From HLUCCA09 sp038745585 (lineage in GTDB: Bacteria; Pseudomonadota; Alphaproteobacteria; Rhodobacterales; Rhodobacteraceae), in contig JBCDLH010000009.1 of the NCBI GenBank assembly GCA_038745585.1, positions 1 to 64,000 of the forward strand: a stretch of 64,000 bases of DNA, in the 5' to 3' direction. The position numbers and the translations under genes were made by a program. Shown here one piece after another: positions 34,872 through 43,477 of the stretch. How positions within the stretch are numbered: the first letter of the stretch is position 1; each line of letters begins with the position of its first letter. The notes beneath the pieces are model-generated. The model made no database searches, was not told the DNA's origin, and saw only the letters and a list, made by a program, of their open reading frames with translations.

Positions 34872-36131
34872 ATGAAAACGAAGTTTGCACTCGCGCTTGG
34901 GACATCGATCCTCGTGGCCCTGCCCGCGCTAGCCGACAAGGCCGCCGTGCTCGACAATTACGCCGACATCGCGCAGGCCAAGTATGAAGACAGTTTGGCC
35001 GGCGCCAAACGGCTCCAGGCGGCCGTCGATAGCCTGATCGCTAACCCGTCCGCCGAAGCGCTGCAGGCCGCCAAGGACGCGTGGCTGGCGAGCCGCCCAG
35101 CCTATCAGCAATCCGAGGTCTACCGCTTCGGCAACGCGATCGTCGACGATTGGGAGGGCAAGGTGAATGCCTGGCCGCTCGATGAAGGCCTCATTGACTA
35201 TGTCGACGCGTCCTACGGCGGGGCAACGGATGAGAACGAGTATGCCGTTCTCAACGTGGTCGCCAATGCCAGTTTCACGCTGGCTGGCGCGGATATCGAC
35301 GCGAGTAGTATCACGCCCGACCTTCTGGAGGGCGCGTTGCACGAAGCCGACGGCGTCGAAGCCAACGTGGCGACGGGCTATCACGCGATCGAGTTCCTCC
35401 TCTGGGGGCAGGATCTCAACGGGTTCGAGTATGGCGCGGGCAATCGGCCATGGACCGACTACGCGATGGGCGACGCTTGCACCAACGGCAATTGCGACCG
35501 TCGCGGCGAGTACCTTAAAGCGGCGACCGACCTTCTGGTGTCCGACCTGGAATGGATGGCGGCGCAATGGGCCGAGGGCGGCGACGCGCGCTCTGCCGTC
35601 ATGGCCGACGAGGATGCGGGCATCACCTCGATCCTGACCGGCATGGGCTCGCTCTCCTATGGCGAGCAGGCTGGCGAGCGGATGAAGCTCGGTGTCCTTC
35701 TCAACGACCCTGAGGAAGAGCACGATTGCTTTGCCGACAACACCCACAACAGCCACTTCTATGACGCGCTCGGCATCCGGAACGTCTATCTCGGCAGCTA
35801 CACCCGCGCGGATGGCAGCGTAGTGAGCGGCCCGTCGCTGGCCTCGCTGGTGGCCGAGGTGGATCCGGCGCTCGACGCCGAAATGCAGAGCAAGCTCAAC
35901 GCCACGATGTTTGAGATGTTGGAGCTCAAGCTCGCGGCCGAAAAGGGCTTTTCCTACGACATGATGCTTGAGCGCGGCAATGCCGCCGGCGAGGCCCTGA
36001 TCATGGGCGCAGTCGACGCACTCGTCGATCAGACGCGGACAATCGAGCGGATCGTGGCGAGCCTTGGCGTTGACACGATCGAGTTTGAAGGCTCCGACAG
36101 CCTAGATAACCCCGACGCCGTCTTCCAGTAA
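34872..36131 (+). CDS. Imelysin (peptidase M75-like) periplasmic protein, probably iron-handling
   Basis: 419 residues. Signal peptide KFALALGTSILVALPALA. The imelysin bundle has the diagnostic GxHxxE as GYHAIEFLLWGQD near residue 172 and EALHEADG before it. A pair of cysteines (DACTNGNCDRRGEYL) may be a disulfide. Imelysins (IrpA, ICMP) are iron-regulated and implicated in metal uptake rather than proteolysis. It heads a four-gene operon with a di-heme protein, a second imelysin and DUF1513. Confidence 0.88.
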   Translation: MKTKFALALGTSILVALPALADKAAVLDNYADIAQAKYEDSLAGAKRLQAAVDSLIANPSAEALQAAKDAWLASRPAYQQSEVYRFGNAIVDDWEGKVNAWPLDEGLIDYVDASYGGATDENEYAVLNVVANASFTLAGADIDASSITPDLLEGALHEADGVEANVATGYHAIEFLLWGQDLNGFEYGAGNRPWTDYAMGDACTNGNCDRRGEYLKAATDLLVSDLEWMAAQWAEGGDARSAVMADEDAGITSILTGMGSLSYGEQAGERMKLGVLLNDPEEEHDCFADNTHNSHFYDALGIRNVYLGSYTRADGSVVSGPSLASLVAEVDPALDAEMQSKLNATMFEMLELKLAAEKGFSYDMMLERGNAAGEALIMGAVDALVDQTRTIERIVASLGVDTIEFEGSDSLDNPDAVFQ

Positions 36132-36149
36132 GGCAGACAAAAGCGATGC

Positions 36150-36175
36150 GCAGGGCGGCCAAACGGTCGCCCTGC
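36150..36175 (+). terminator. Hairpin in the imelysin/DUF1111 gap (possible attenuating or processing structure)
   Basis: GCAGGGCG (36150-36157) pairs with CGCCCTGC (36168-36175). No T-run follows, so it is more likely an RNA-processing or partial-termination element that lowers downstream expression than a full terminator. Confidence 0.4.
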
Positions 36176-36200
36176 AGCGTTTGCGGGAGCGCGCCTCGCC

Positions 36201-37721
36201 ATGACCCACCGCTTTGCCGCGGCCCTTGCCTTACTTGCCGCGCCGGCGCTCGTGTTCGCGGCGGACAGGCTGGCGGATCCGCACCCGACGGCCGTTCCGC
36301 GGACCGCAGCAGAGGCCGCCCGCATTGCTGCGGTCACAGCGCCGACCACCGAGTTTGGCAAACCCGAAGCCTTCGAGACCAACTCAGCGGGTGCGGCGAC
36401 GATCCCGGCCAGGGCCGCCGCACGCGGCTTCTTGCAGCCCGCGGGCAATATTGATTTTGACCGAAGGCTCGAGTTCGAACTCGGCAACGCGATGTTTGAA
36501 AAGCTTTGGGTGTCCTCCCCGTCCTCGACACTGGCCTCTGACGGGCTCGGCCCGCTCTTTAATGCGCGGTCCTGCCGGCGCTGCCACGTTGCAAATGGCC
36601 GCGGTCACCCGCCCTTGAGCGGCGACGACAGCCGTGTGTCGATGGTCATGCGGCTCGCCGTCCCTGCGCCTCAGACCACTGCGCTCGGCATCCTCGACGA
36701 CCAGGCCGCCCGCCCCGATCCGACCTATGGCGCGCAGCTGCAGGACCTGGGCATCGCTGGCATGCCCGCCGAGGGCAGCTTCGACATCGCCTATGAAGAG
36801 ATCCGCGTGCCGCTGTCCGAAGGGGAAGAGGCTTGGCTGCGCAATCCGACCTACAGCTTGCGCGAACTCAACTATGGCGACGCCCATCCAGACCTCCGGC
36901 TCAGCCCGCGCATCGCCCAGCAAATGATCGGGCTCGGACTGCTCGACGCAATCCCCACCGCCGACATTCTCGCCAATGCAGACCCCGACGATTCTAATGG
37001 CGACGGGATCTCGGGCCGCGCGCAGATCGTTCAATCCCACGAATACGGGGCGCCAATGCTGGGCCGCTTCGGGCACAAGGCTGGACAGCCGACGCTGCGC
37101 CAGCAGGTCGCCGCCGCGTTTCATGGCGATATCGGCATCTCTTCGACGCTCTTTTCCGAGGGTTACGGAGATTGCATGCCAGGCCAGACGCGCTGCCGGA
37201 TTGCGCCGGACGGGAGCACCGAACACCACGACAATCGTGAGATCGGCGATATCGGCCTCGATCTGACAACGTTCTACGCCGCAACGATCGGCGTGCCCGC
37301 CCGCCGCGACGTCGGAGATGCCGAAGTGTTGCGCGGCAAGGCCGTCTTCTACGAGACCGGCTGCATCTCCTGCCACACACCGAAATTCGTCACGCACCGG
37401 CTGCCCGACCAGCCCGAACAGAGCTTTCAATTGATCTGGCCGTATACCGATCTCTTGCTGCACGACATGGGGCCGGGCTTGGCCGACAACAGCCCCGAGG
37501 GCCGCGCCAATGGTCAGGAATGGCGGACGCCGCCGCTCTGGGGCATTGGGCTGACCGCGCAGGTCTCCGGCCATTCGTTCTTTCTGCACGACGGCCGCGC
37601 GCGCTCGCTGCTTGAGGCCGTCCTGTGGCACGGCGGCGAGGCCGAGGCGCAAAAGACCCGCGTCATCGAGATGCCGAAAGCGGACCGTGACGCTTTGATC
37701 CGTTTCCTGGAGAGCCTCTGA
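36201..37721 (+). CDS. Di-heme oxidoreductase family protein (DUF1111, MauG-like c-type cytochrome)
   Basis: 506 residues with signal peptide (ALALLAAPALVFA). Two c-type heme sites: C125RRC128H129 in NARSCRRCHVANGRGHPP and C388ISC391H392 in YETGCISCHTPKF. These are at the usual DUF1111 positions. Heme attachment places it in the periplasm. Family members are often annotated as thiol oxidoreductases without proof. Its place between two imelysins suggests a redox step in metal acquisition, such as changing iron valence. The TGA/ATG overlap with the next gene (TGATG) indicates coupling. Confidence 0.9.
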   Translation: MTHRFAAALALLAAPALVFAADRLADPHPTAVPRTAAEAARIAAVTAPTTEFGKPEAFETNSAGAATIPARAAARGFLQPAGNIDFDRRLEFELGNAMFEKLWVSSPSSTLASDGLGPLFNARSCRRCHVANGRGHPPLSGDDSRVSMVMRLAVPAPQTTALGILDDQAARPDPTYGAQLQDLGIAGMPAEGSFDIAYEEIRVPLSEGEEAWLRNPTYSLRELNYGDAHPDLRLSPRIAQQMIGLGLLDAIPTADILANADPDDSNGDGISGRAQIVQSHEYGAPMLGRFGHKAGQPTLRQQVAAAFHGDIGISSTLFSEGYGDCMPGQTRCRIAPDGSTEHHDNREIGDIGLDLTTFYAATIGVPARRDVGDAEVLRGKAVFYETGCISCHTPKFVTHRLPDQPEQSFQLIWPYTDLLLHDMGPGLADNSPEGRANGQEWRTPPLWGIGLTAQVSGHSFFLHDGRARSLLEAVLWHGGEAEAQKTRVIEMPKADRDALIRFLESL

Positions 37722-38698
37722 TGCGCACCACCCTCGCCGCCGCCCTGATCGGGCTTCTTCCCACCGCTGCTTGGGCCGGCGTCGATGAGGCGGTCGAGGC
37801 GCATATCCTGCCCGGCTTTGCGCAGTTTGCCGAGGCGAGTGCAGCCCTTGCAGCCTCTGCCCAAGCGGCGTGCACCGGGTCCGATCTCGAAGCGGCCTAT
37901 CACGCCGCGTTCGATGCGTGGCTCGGGGTGAGCCACATCGTCTTCGGGCCAATCGAAGATCAGGGCCTGACCCTCAGCTTTGCCTATTGGCCCGATCCGA
38001 GAAACCAGACCGGACGGACGCTCGGCCGCCTGATTGCCGACGAAGACCCCGTCGCCCGCGATCCGGAGGCTTATGCGGGCGTCTCGGTCGCGGCACAGGG
38101 CTTTTTCGCGCTCGAGCGCATGCTCTACGAGCCGAACGACAATGCCGACTATGCCTGTGCGCTGACCCGCACCATTGCCGCGACCCTTTCCGCAAACGCC
38201 GCCAGCGTGAACGCGGCTTGGGCCGATTTCGCCGAAATGGTGCAAAGCGCGGGTGCGGAGGGCAACAGCCGGTTTACCACCCAAGAAGACGCAGAGCGCG
38301 CGATGTTCACTGCACTTTCAACCGGGCTCGAATTCATCCACGACCAGCGGCTCGCGCGTCCTCTCGGCACGTTCGACCGGCCTCGTCCGAACCGCGCCGA
38401 GGCGCGGCGCTCGGGCCGCAGTTTGCGCAACGTCGAAGTTGCACTTCTGGCGCTGCGAGATCTGTCGCGTGCCTTTTCCGACACCGAAACGCCGCGGCTC
38501 GAAACGGCCTACGACAAGGCGCTCGGCCGTATAGACCAAATCGACGCTGGCGACTTCTCGGGTGTGGATACGCCCATCGGCCGGCTCCGTGTCGAAGCGC
38601 TGCAGGTCGATGTCAAAGAAGTCCAGATCGAGACCATGAACGAGATCGGCGCAGTCAAGGGCCTATCGGCGGGCTTTAACGCGCTCGACGGGGATTGA
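37721..38698 (+). CDS. Second imelysin-family protein
   Basis: 325 residues with signal peptide (TTLAAALIGLLPTAAWA). An imelysin-type four-helix layout without the first paralogue's full GxHxxE (here GFFALERMLYEP occupies that place, so the histidine is missing). It probably has a binding role but may not hold metal in the same way. It overlaps the DUF1111 stop and is followed 4 bp later by DUF1513. Confidence 0.85.
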   Translation: MRTTLAAALIGLLPTAAWAGVDEAVEAHILPGFAQFAEASAALAASAQAACTGSDLEAAYHAAFDAWLGVSHIVFGPIEDQGLTLSFAYWPDPRNQTGRTLGRLIADEDPVARDPEAYAGVSVAAQGFFALERMLYEPNDNADYACALTRTIAATLSANAASVNAAWADFAEMVQSAGAEGNSRFTTQEDAERAMFTALSTGLEFIHDQRLARPLGTFDRPRPNRAEARRSGRSLRNVEVALLALRDLSRAFSDTETPRLETAYDKALGRIDQIDAGDFSGVDTPIGRLRVEALQVDVKEVQIETMNEIGAVKGLSAGFNALDGD

Positions 38699-38702
38699 GG
38701 CA

Positions 38703-39773
38703 ATGCCCACGCGCCGCGCAGTTGTCGCCGGGCTGGCCGCAAGCGCGTCGATGTCCGGCGCGACATGGGCCGATGCCGGCGCACCGAGCCATGTCTCGGC
38801 CGCGATGGACGGAGACGGCAGCTTTGCTCTTTACGGCCTGCACGCGGATGGCACGCGCGCGTTCCGCGTCGCCCTACCCAGCCGGGGCCACGCAGCAGCC
38901 GTGCACCCAAGCGCGCCAGAAGCCGTCGCCTTTGCCCGCCGCCCAGGTACCTTTGCCCTCGTCCTCGATTGCGTGGATGGCGCTGTCATCCATGCGCTGC
39001 GCGCGCCTGCGGGCCGGCACTTTTACGGCCACGGGGCGTTTTCGGCCGATGGCGACCAACTCTTCACTACCGAGAACGAGATCGAGACAGGCGCGGGGCG
39101 CGTCGGGGTCTGGGCGCGGGGCGAGGGCTATCGCCGGGCGGGTGAGTTCAACTCCGGCGGCACCGGCCCCCACGAACTTCTCCGCATTCCGGGCACCCAG
39201 CGGCTCGCCATCGCCAATGGCGGCATCCGGACCCACCCCGACCAGGGCCGCGCGAAGCTCAACCTCGACACGATGCGCCCCAACCTGACCATCGCCACGG
39301 AAGCCGGTGAGATTTTGGACCAAGCCGCCGTGCCCGAGGACATCCACCAGAACTCGTTGCGGCATCTCGCGGCGCGCGCCGACGGCCTCGTGGCCTGCGC
39401 GTTTCAGTGGCAGGGCGATGTGTACGACGCTCCGAGCCTCCTTGCGTTCTATCGCGGCGGCGGTGATCTGGCGTTCGCCGCCTTTGACGACGCCCTTCAT
39501 CGTGGCCTCGTGGGCTATGCCGGCAGCGTCGCGTTTTCCGCCTCGGGGCAGCATGTCGCGCTGACCTCGCCACGCGGCGGGCTCCTTGTCTCGGTCGAGG
39601 TCGATACGGGGGAGGCCCAAGTCGCGCGCCAGACCGATATTTGCGGCGTTGCGCGCGGCGCACCTGGGCTCGTAGCGACCGACGGACAAGGCAATGTGCA
39701 TCACGTTGCGCCGCACTTGACCCGTCTCGCCACCCATCCCGTCGCCTTCGACAACCATCTTATCGCAGTTTAA
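38703..39773 (+). CDS. DUF1513 protein with Tat-type signal
   Basis: 356 residues. N-terminal MPTRRAVVAGLAASASMSGA matches a twin-arginine signal. The body looks like a beta-propeller (repeats HVSAAMDGDGSFALYG; HFYGHGAFSADGDQLFTTEN; GPHELLRIPGTQRLAIANGG). DUF1513 genes accompany imelysin/DUF1111 operons. Biochemical role unknown; a folded, possibly cofactor-bearing periplasmic propeller. Confidence 0.85.
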   Translation: MPTRRAVVAGLAASASMSGATWADAGAPSHVSAAMDGDGSFALYGLHADGTRAFRVALPSRGHAAAVHPSAPEAVAFARRPGTFALVLDCVDGAVIHALRAPAGRHFYGHGAFSADGDQLFTTENEIETGAGRVGVWARGEGYRRAGEFNSGGTGPHELLRIPGTQRLAIANGGIRTHPDQGRAKLNLDTMRPNLTIATEAGEILDQAAVPEDIHQNSLRHLAARADGLVACAFQWQGDVYDAPSLLAFYRGGGDLAFAAFDDALHRGLVGYAGSVAFSASGQHVALTSPRGGLLVSVEVDTGEAQVARQTDICGVARGAPGLVATDGQGNVHHVAPHLTRLATHPVAFDNHLIAV

Positions 39774-40225
39774 GGCGCGTCCTGCGATACCTCGCTTCGG
39801 ATGGTCAGCCGGCCAATGCGTACGCCGCACAGGCAACGTCGCGCGGGGCGAGACGGCGTTGGCACTCCCGCTAGCGGCCCTGGGTCCATGCTCTCGGTCG
39901 CAACTTGACCGTGTGCTTGAGTTTGTGAGTTCTGCCAATGTAACTGCGGCGCGTGCCAGGCCAGTCGCCGGGGCCCGACCCTTTGCAGGGCAACGCAATG
40001 AGATGCAACGCTCAGCCACTTCCGCCGTGCGACGGGCTTGAGCCAGCGAACCTTGCGCGGCATGGAGCCTGCATGTCCGCGCCAAAGCTGGCCTCCCGGT
40101 CGTCCCGGCAATGCAGCACGGCAGGGGTGGAGACACCGCGGGAACGCACCAAACGCGAGACGAGAACGATGCAACGCGGCGCGGGCACATCGCCCCGCAA
40201 CAACCGAGAGCCTACAGCCCAAGCC
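39774..40225. other. Intergenic region, no gene
   Basis: About 450 bp between DUF1513 and gtrA-like. Several open frames, none with recognisable motifs. No terminator with a T-run was seen after DUF1513. Confidence 0.45.
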
Positions 40226-40612
40226 ATGCTTCGCACCCTGCACAGCCGCATCCCGCAAAGCTTCCGCCGCTACGCGGTTGTTGGTGTAGCGACGAATGCC
40301 CTCCTCTATGCACTCTTTGTGATCCTCTTCTGGGCCGGCATCGGACCGGTCGTCGCCGCAGCTTTGTGCTACGGGCTCGGGATCTCGCTGAGCTATCTTT
40401 TGAACCGGTCGTGGTCTTTCGGGAGCGCCGCTTCCCACGGGCGCGACCTCCCACGCTTCCTACTGTCCTATGGCATCGGGTTTCTGGCGACGCTCGTCTT
40501 CATCGCGCTCCTCTCCCGTGTGATGCCACCGGAGATCGCGCAGATCCTGAACATCGGACTGACCGCAATCGTCATCTACTCAAGCCTCAGGCTCACCGGC
40601 TTCGGCAAATAG
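40226..40612 (+). CDS. GtrA-family membrane protein
   Basis: From ATG 40226 the protein is 128 residues with four transmembrane spans (YAVVGVATNALLYALFVILF; AALCYGLGISLSYLLNRSW; LLSYGIGFLATLVFIALL; ILNIGLTAIVIYSSLRL). The motif SYLLNRSWSFG is characteristic of GtrA/DPMS-like proteins, which assist polyprenol-linked sugar transfer. ATG 40169 is an alternative start. No sugar transferase partner is adjacent. Confidence 0.85.
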   Translation: MLRTLHSRIPQSFRRYAVVGVATNALLYALFVILFWAGIGPVVAAALCYGLGISLSYLLNRSWSFGSAASHGRDLPRFLLSYGIGFLATLVFIALLSRVMPPEIAQILNIGLTAIVIYSSLRLTGFGK

Positions 40613-40662
40613 CGCGTTCCGGCCGACGACACCAAACAGTCGCCGCGCAGCGGCAGGTGACG

Positions 40663-41556
40663 CTACCGCGCGAGCGCCTGCGCGATGGCCGAAACCTGCG
40701 GTGCCGCTTGCCGCGCTGTCATGCCCGACCGGAGCCGATCATCGTAGAGCATTCGTAGCAAGAGCTCGTCGTGTCGCGTCAGCACGGCAAACTCCTCATC
40801 GTCGTTAAAGATCGACGGTCGCGCGTCCGAATCGTTCGGCAGTCCAAGCCCCTGCGCAATTTCCTCATGGAAACACGCAGTCCGCATGCGCTGGCTGTGT
40901 TCAGCCCGAACGATAGCCAGCGCGCGGGTGTATCCCTTCGACTTGTCGGAGTTCGGGAAAGCGACCACCATGCAGAGGTAGGACTTGGGCATCCGCGTAA
41001 TCTTGCGGAGCATGCGCTGGTCGAGACCGGGATAGCTGCGCTGCAGATAGGAGCCCAAGCCGCGCAGCTCCGTCGACGTCGCAACAAGCACCTCAAAGGT
41101 ACTCGAGCGCTGCGACATGCGGATCGGATGCCCTGTTACGCTCGCCAGCCGCGAGACATACCGTTTGACGGTTCTGCTATCGCTTTCGCGTTGCGCTTTG
41201 GGGATAGAGGGCCCGAAGGTCATCTTGAGCGACACCGGCTTTTCCCAGCGCATCAGTGGGCTTTGCCCGCCATACTCGCGCGACAATGCAATCGCATGGA
41301 ACGACCGCTCCAGCTTGGCGGCTGTTATGATCGCATCGGCCTTGCGGCTCTCCTGCCGGAGGTATCCGCGGGCCAACAGCGCCGCTTCCATCTGCGCATA
41401 ATATCCGACGAGGGGGCTAGCGGGGACGTTGGCGGCCGATACTCGGGTGATCTCAGCGGCGCTTGCGGTGCAGAGGCCCAAGCTGGCAAAAAGGCAGCAT
41501 CCCCCTCGACACAACGCACGGCGAAACGCGACCACGCGCGACCAGATCCACCCCAT
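40663..41556 (-). CDS. DUF2927 family protein
   Basis: 297 residues with an N-terminal hydrophobic export segment (CCLFASLGLCTASAA). The domain has the conserved CFHEEIAQGLGLPND, whose H-E-E...D resembles a metal-ligand set, and a DSDAR-type follow-on. Family proteins are periplasmic, of unknown enzymatic function; a metalloprotease-like role has been suggested by motif only. It is convergent with gtrA. Confidence 0.82.
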   Translation of the reverse strand: MGWIWSRVVAFRRALCRGGCCLFASLGLCTASAAEITRVSAANVPASPLVGYYAQMEAALLARGYLRQESRKADAIITAAKLERSFHAIALSREYGGQSPLMRWEKPVSLKMTFGPSIPKAQRESDSRTVKRYVSRLASVTGHPIRMSQRSSTFEVLVATSTELRGLGSYLQRSYPGLDQRMLRKITRMPKSYLCMVVAFPNSDKSKGYTRALAIVRAEHSQRMRTACFHEEIAQGLGLPNDSDARPSIFNDDEEFAVLTRHDELLLRMLYDDRLRSGMTARQAAPQVSAIAQALAR

Positions 41557-42100
41557 ATATAGGCCTCCTGTGCCATCCCGCCGACAGCCACTCGTCCGCA
41601 GACGTGGCTACCCAATCCCCGCACTGGCTATTCGATATGCGCGTACCGTCCTGCCACCTAGTGCCACGTTTGCAGCACAGCCCAGAAGCGACGTCAATCA
41701 TGCCACGCGGAAACGCTGCGGAGCGCCGCGAAAGAGAACGTCTGCGGCCGAGGTGTGACGGGAGCCTGCCCTTGCGCTATCTGTCGGGTGGCCGCGCTGC
41801 TTGCCGCGCAGCGGCAACGAAGCGCTCGGCAGGTCAAACCACGCTATCGCAACAAGATAGCCCAAGAAGCTCACTTAACGATGTGGACGAGACGCTTTGC
41901 CCGGCGGATCGCCCATCCGAAAGGGGACGCGTCCGCGCCGGGCCTGGTTCCCGCTGAGTGTGTCGCGCCGACGCCGCAGAGAGGCCCGATCTTTCCGGGC
42001 GTCCTCGCGAAACGTGACCGCCGACCGCGAGTGCGCATCGTCCATCAGCGCGCGGGGCAGACCGTCGCAGTCCGATTCGGAGTGTGGGTATGTCCGCCGT
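41557..42100. other. Intergenic region, no gene
   Basis: About 540 bp between DUF2927 and the antiporter stop. No recognised gene, RNA or repeat. Confidence 0.45.
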
Positions 42101-43297
42101 TCAGCGCGGCGTTTCGGTCTCCGGCAGCGTCGGCGCCTCCCCCGCCTGCGAGCGGGCGAGCGCCACCTGGGCCAGAACCGGCCCGACGACCTCGAAGACA
42201 ATGGTGCTTGCTATTGTGATCGCCATAATCTCTGCGGCGTATTCGGGAAAGCGCGCGGATGCCAAAAGCGCCATGCCGATCGCCACGCCCGCCTGCGGGG
42301 TGAGCGCCATGCCCGTCAGGACGCCCTCGCGGCCCGACAGCCCGGCGAGACGCGCCCCGCCCCACCCGCCGATCAGCCGCGCTGCCATGCGCGCGAGCAC
42401 GTAGAGCACGCCGATAAAGCCGATCTCGCTCAGATAGGCGACCTCTAGCGACGCGCCCGCGATCACGAAGAACACCAAAACGAACGGCCACTCGATCCGT
42501 TCGATCTCGTGGAACGGATAGTCGTGATGCTTGGCCAGATTGACCACCAGGACACCCGACACCATGCCCGCCAAAAGATAGGAAACCTCGAAAACAAGCG
42601 CTGCGCCCGCACAGATCAGCACGATGGCCAGCGCTTCGAGCAGCGAGGGTTCACCGGGCTTCAGCCTTCCGGTGAGATAGGCGGCCGGCAAGCCGACCAC
42701 GAGGCCGAGCAACGCCCCGCCGCCCATCTCCCAGAGCCCGTGGAGCAGGGCCGATGACGTATCCTGGCCCGCAAGGACCCCTGCGAGCGTCAGGACCACG
42801 GTAAACGCAATGAGACCCCAGGCATCGTCGATGGCTACAATGCCGAGGAGGTTGGTCTCAAATCGCCCGGCGCGGCCCGCCTGGCGGATCACGTCCCGGG
42901 TCGCGGCCGGGTCCGTCGCGGCCGAGATGCCAGCAAGCGCCAGGGCCGCAACGAGCGGCATCCCGAACGCCGCGAGCACTCCCGCGACAACGATGAGCGA
43001 GGCGAGAACCACGGCAAGCGAAATCAGCAGGATCTCGCGCCCATGGGCTGCGAGCGTGCTCCGCTCGAGCGACCCGCCAAGCAGGAAGGCAACCATCGTC
43101 AGCGCCACAGCGGTAAAGGTCTCATCGGCCTCGCTGAACGCATCGGGCAGGAGATTGAGAGCGGGAGGTCCGAAGAGCGCACCGAGCAAGATCAGGAGCG
43201 TCACCCGCGGGACATGGACGCGCCGACCCAGCGCATCAAGCACGAGCGCCGCGATGAAGAGGAACCCAAGGACGATGATCAGGCGGGGCGGGTCCAA
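42101..43297 (-). CDS. Cation:proton antiporter (CPA2 / KefB-like)
   Basis: 398 residues, about twelve spans. The paired acidic motif of CPA2 transporters is LLGIVAIDDAWGLIAFTV near residue 155, and a conserved SAATDPAATRDV precedes it. No RCK/TrkA domain is attached, so nucleotide or NAD gating is absent in this gene. It exchanges Na+ or K+ for H+ in the inner membrane. Confidence 0.9.
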   Translation of the reverse strand: MDPPRLIIVLGFLFIAALVLDALGRRVHVPRVTLLILLGALFGPPALNLLPDAFSEADETFTAVALTMVAFLLGGSLERSTLAAHGREILLISLAVVLASLIVVAGVLAAFGMPLVAALALAGISAATDPAATRDVIRQAGRAGRFETNLLGIVAIDDAWGLIAFTVVLTLAGVLAGQDTSSALLHGLWEMGGGALLGLVVGLPAAYLTGRLKPGEPSLLEALAIVLICAGAALVFEVSYLLAGMVSGVLVVNLAKHHDYPFHEIERIEWPFVLVFFVIAGASLEVAYLSEIGFIGVLYVLARMAARLIGGWGGARLAGLSGREGVLTGMALTPQAGVAIGMALLASARFPEYAAEIMAITIASTIVFEVVGPVLAQVALARSQAGEAPTLPETETPR

Positions 43298-43477
43298 ACT
43301 GGGGCCTCTCTGAAAAGGATGGCGATGCCGGGCCAGTGAGCCACGCTATTCTATATCGCCCAAGATCCGGATGCGGCGCCGCGGCGACAAGCGGCAAAAT
43401 AGCCGCAAAGGCGTGGCCTGAACGGGCGCGCTGATCAGACCGCGGGCACATCGCGGACAACTCAGTCGCAGCGTTCG

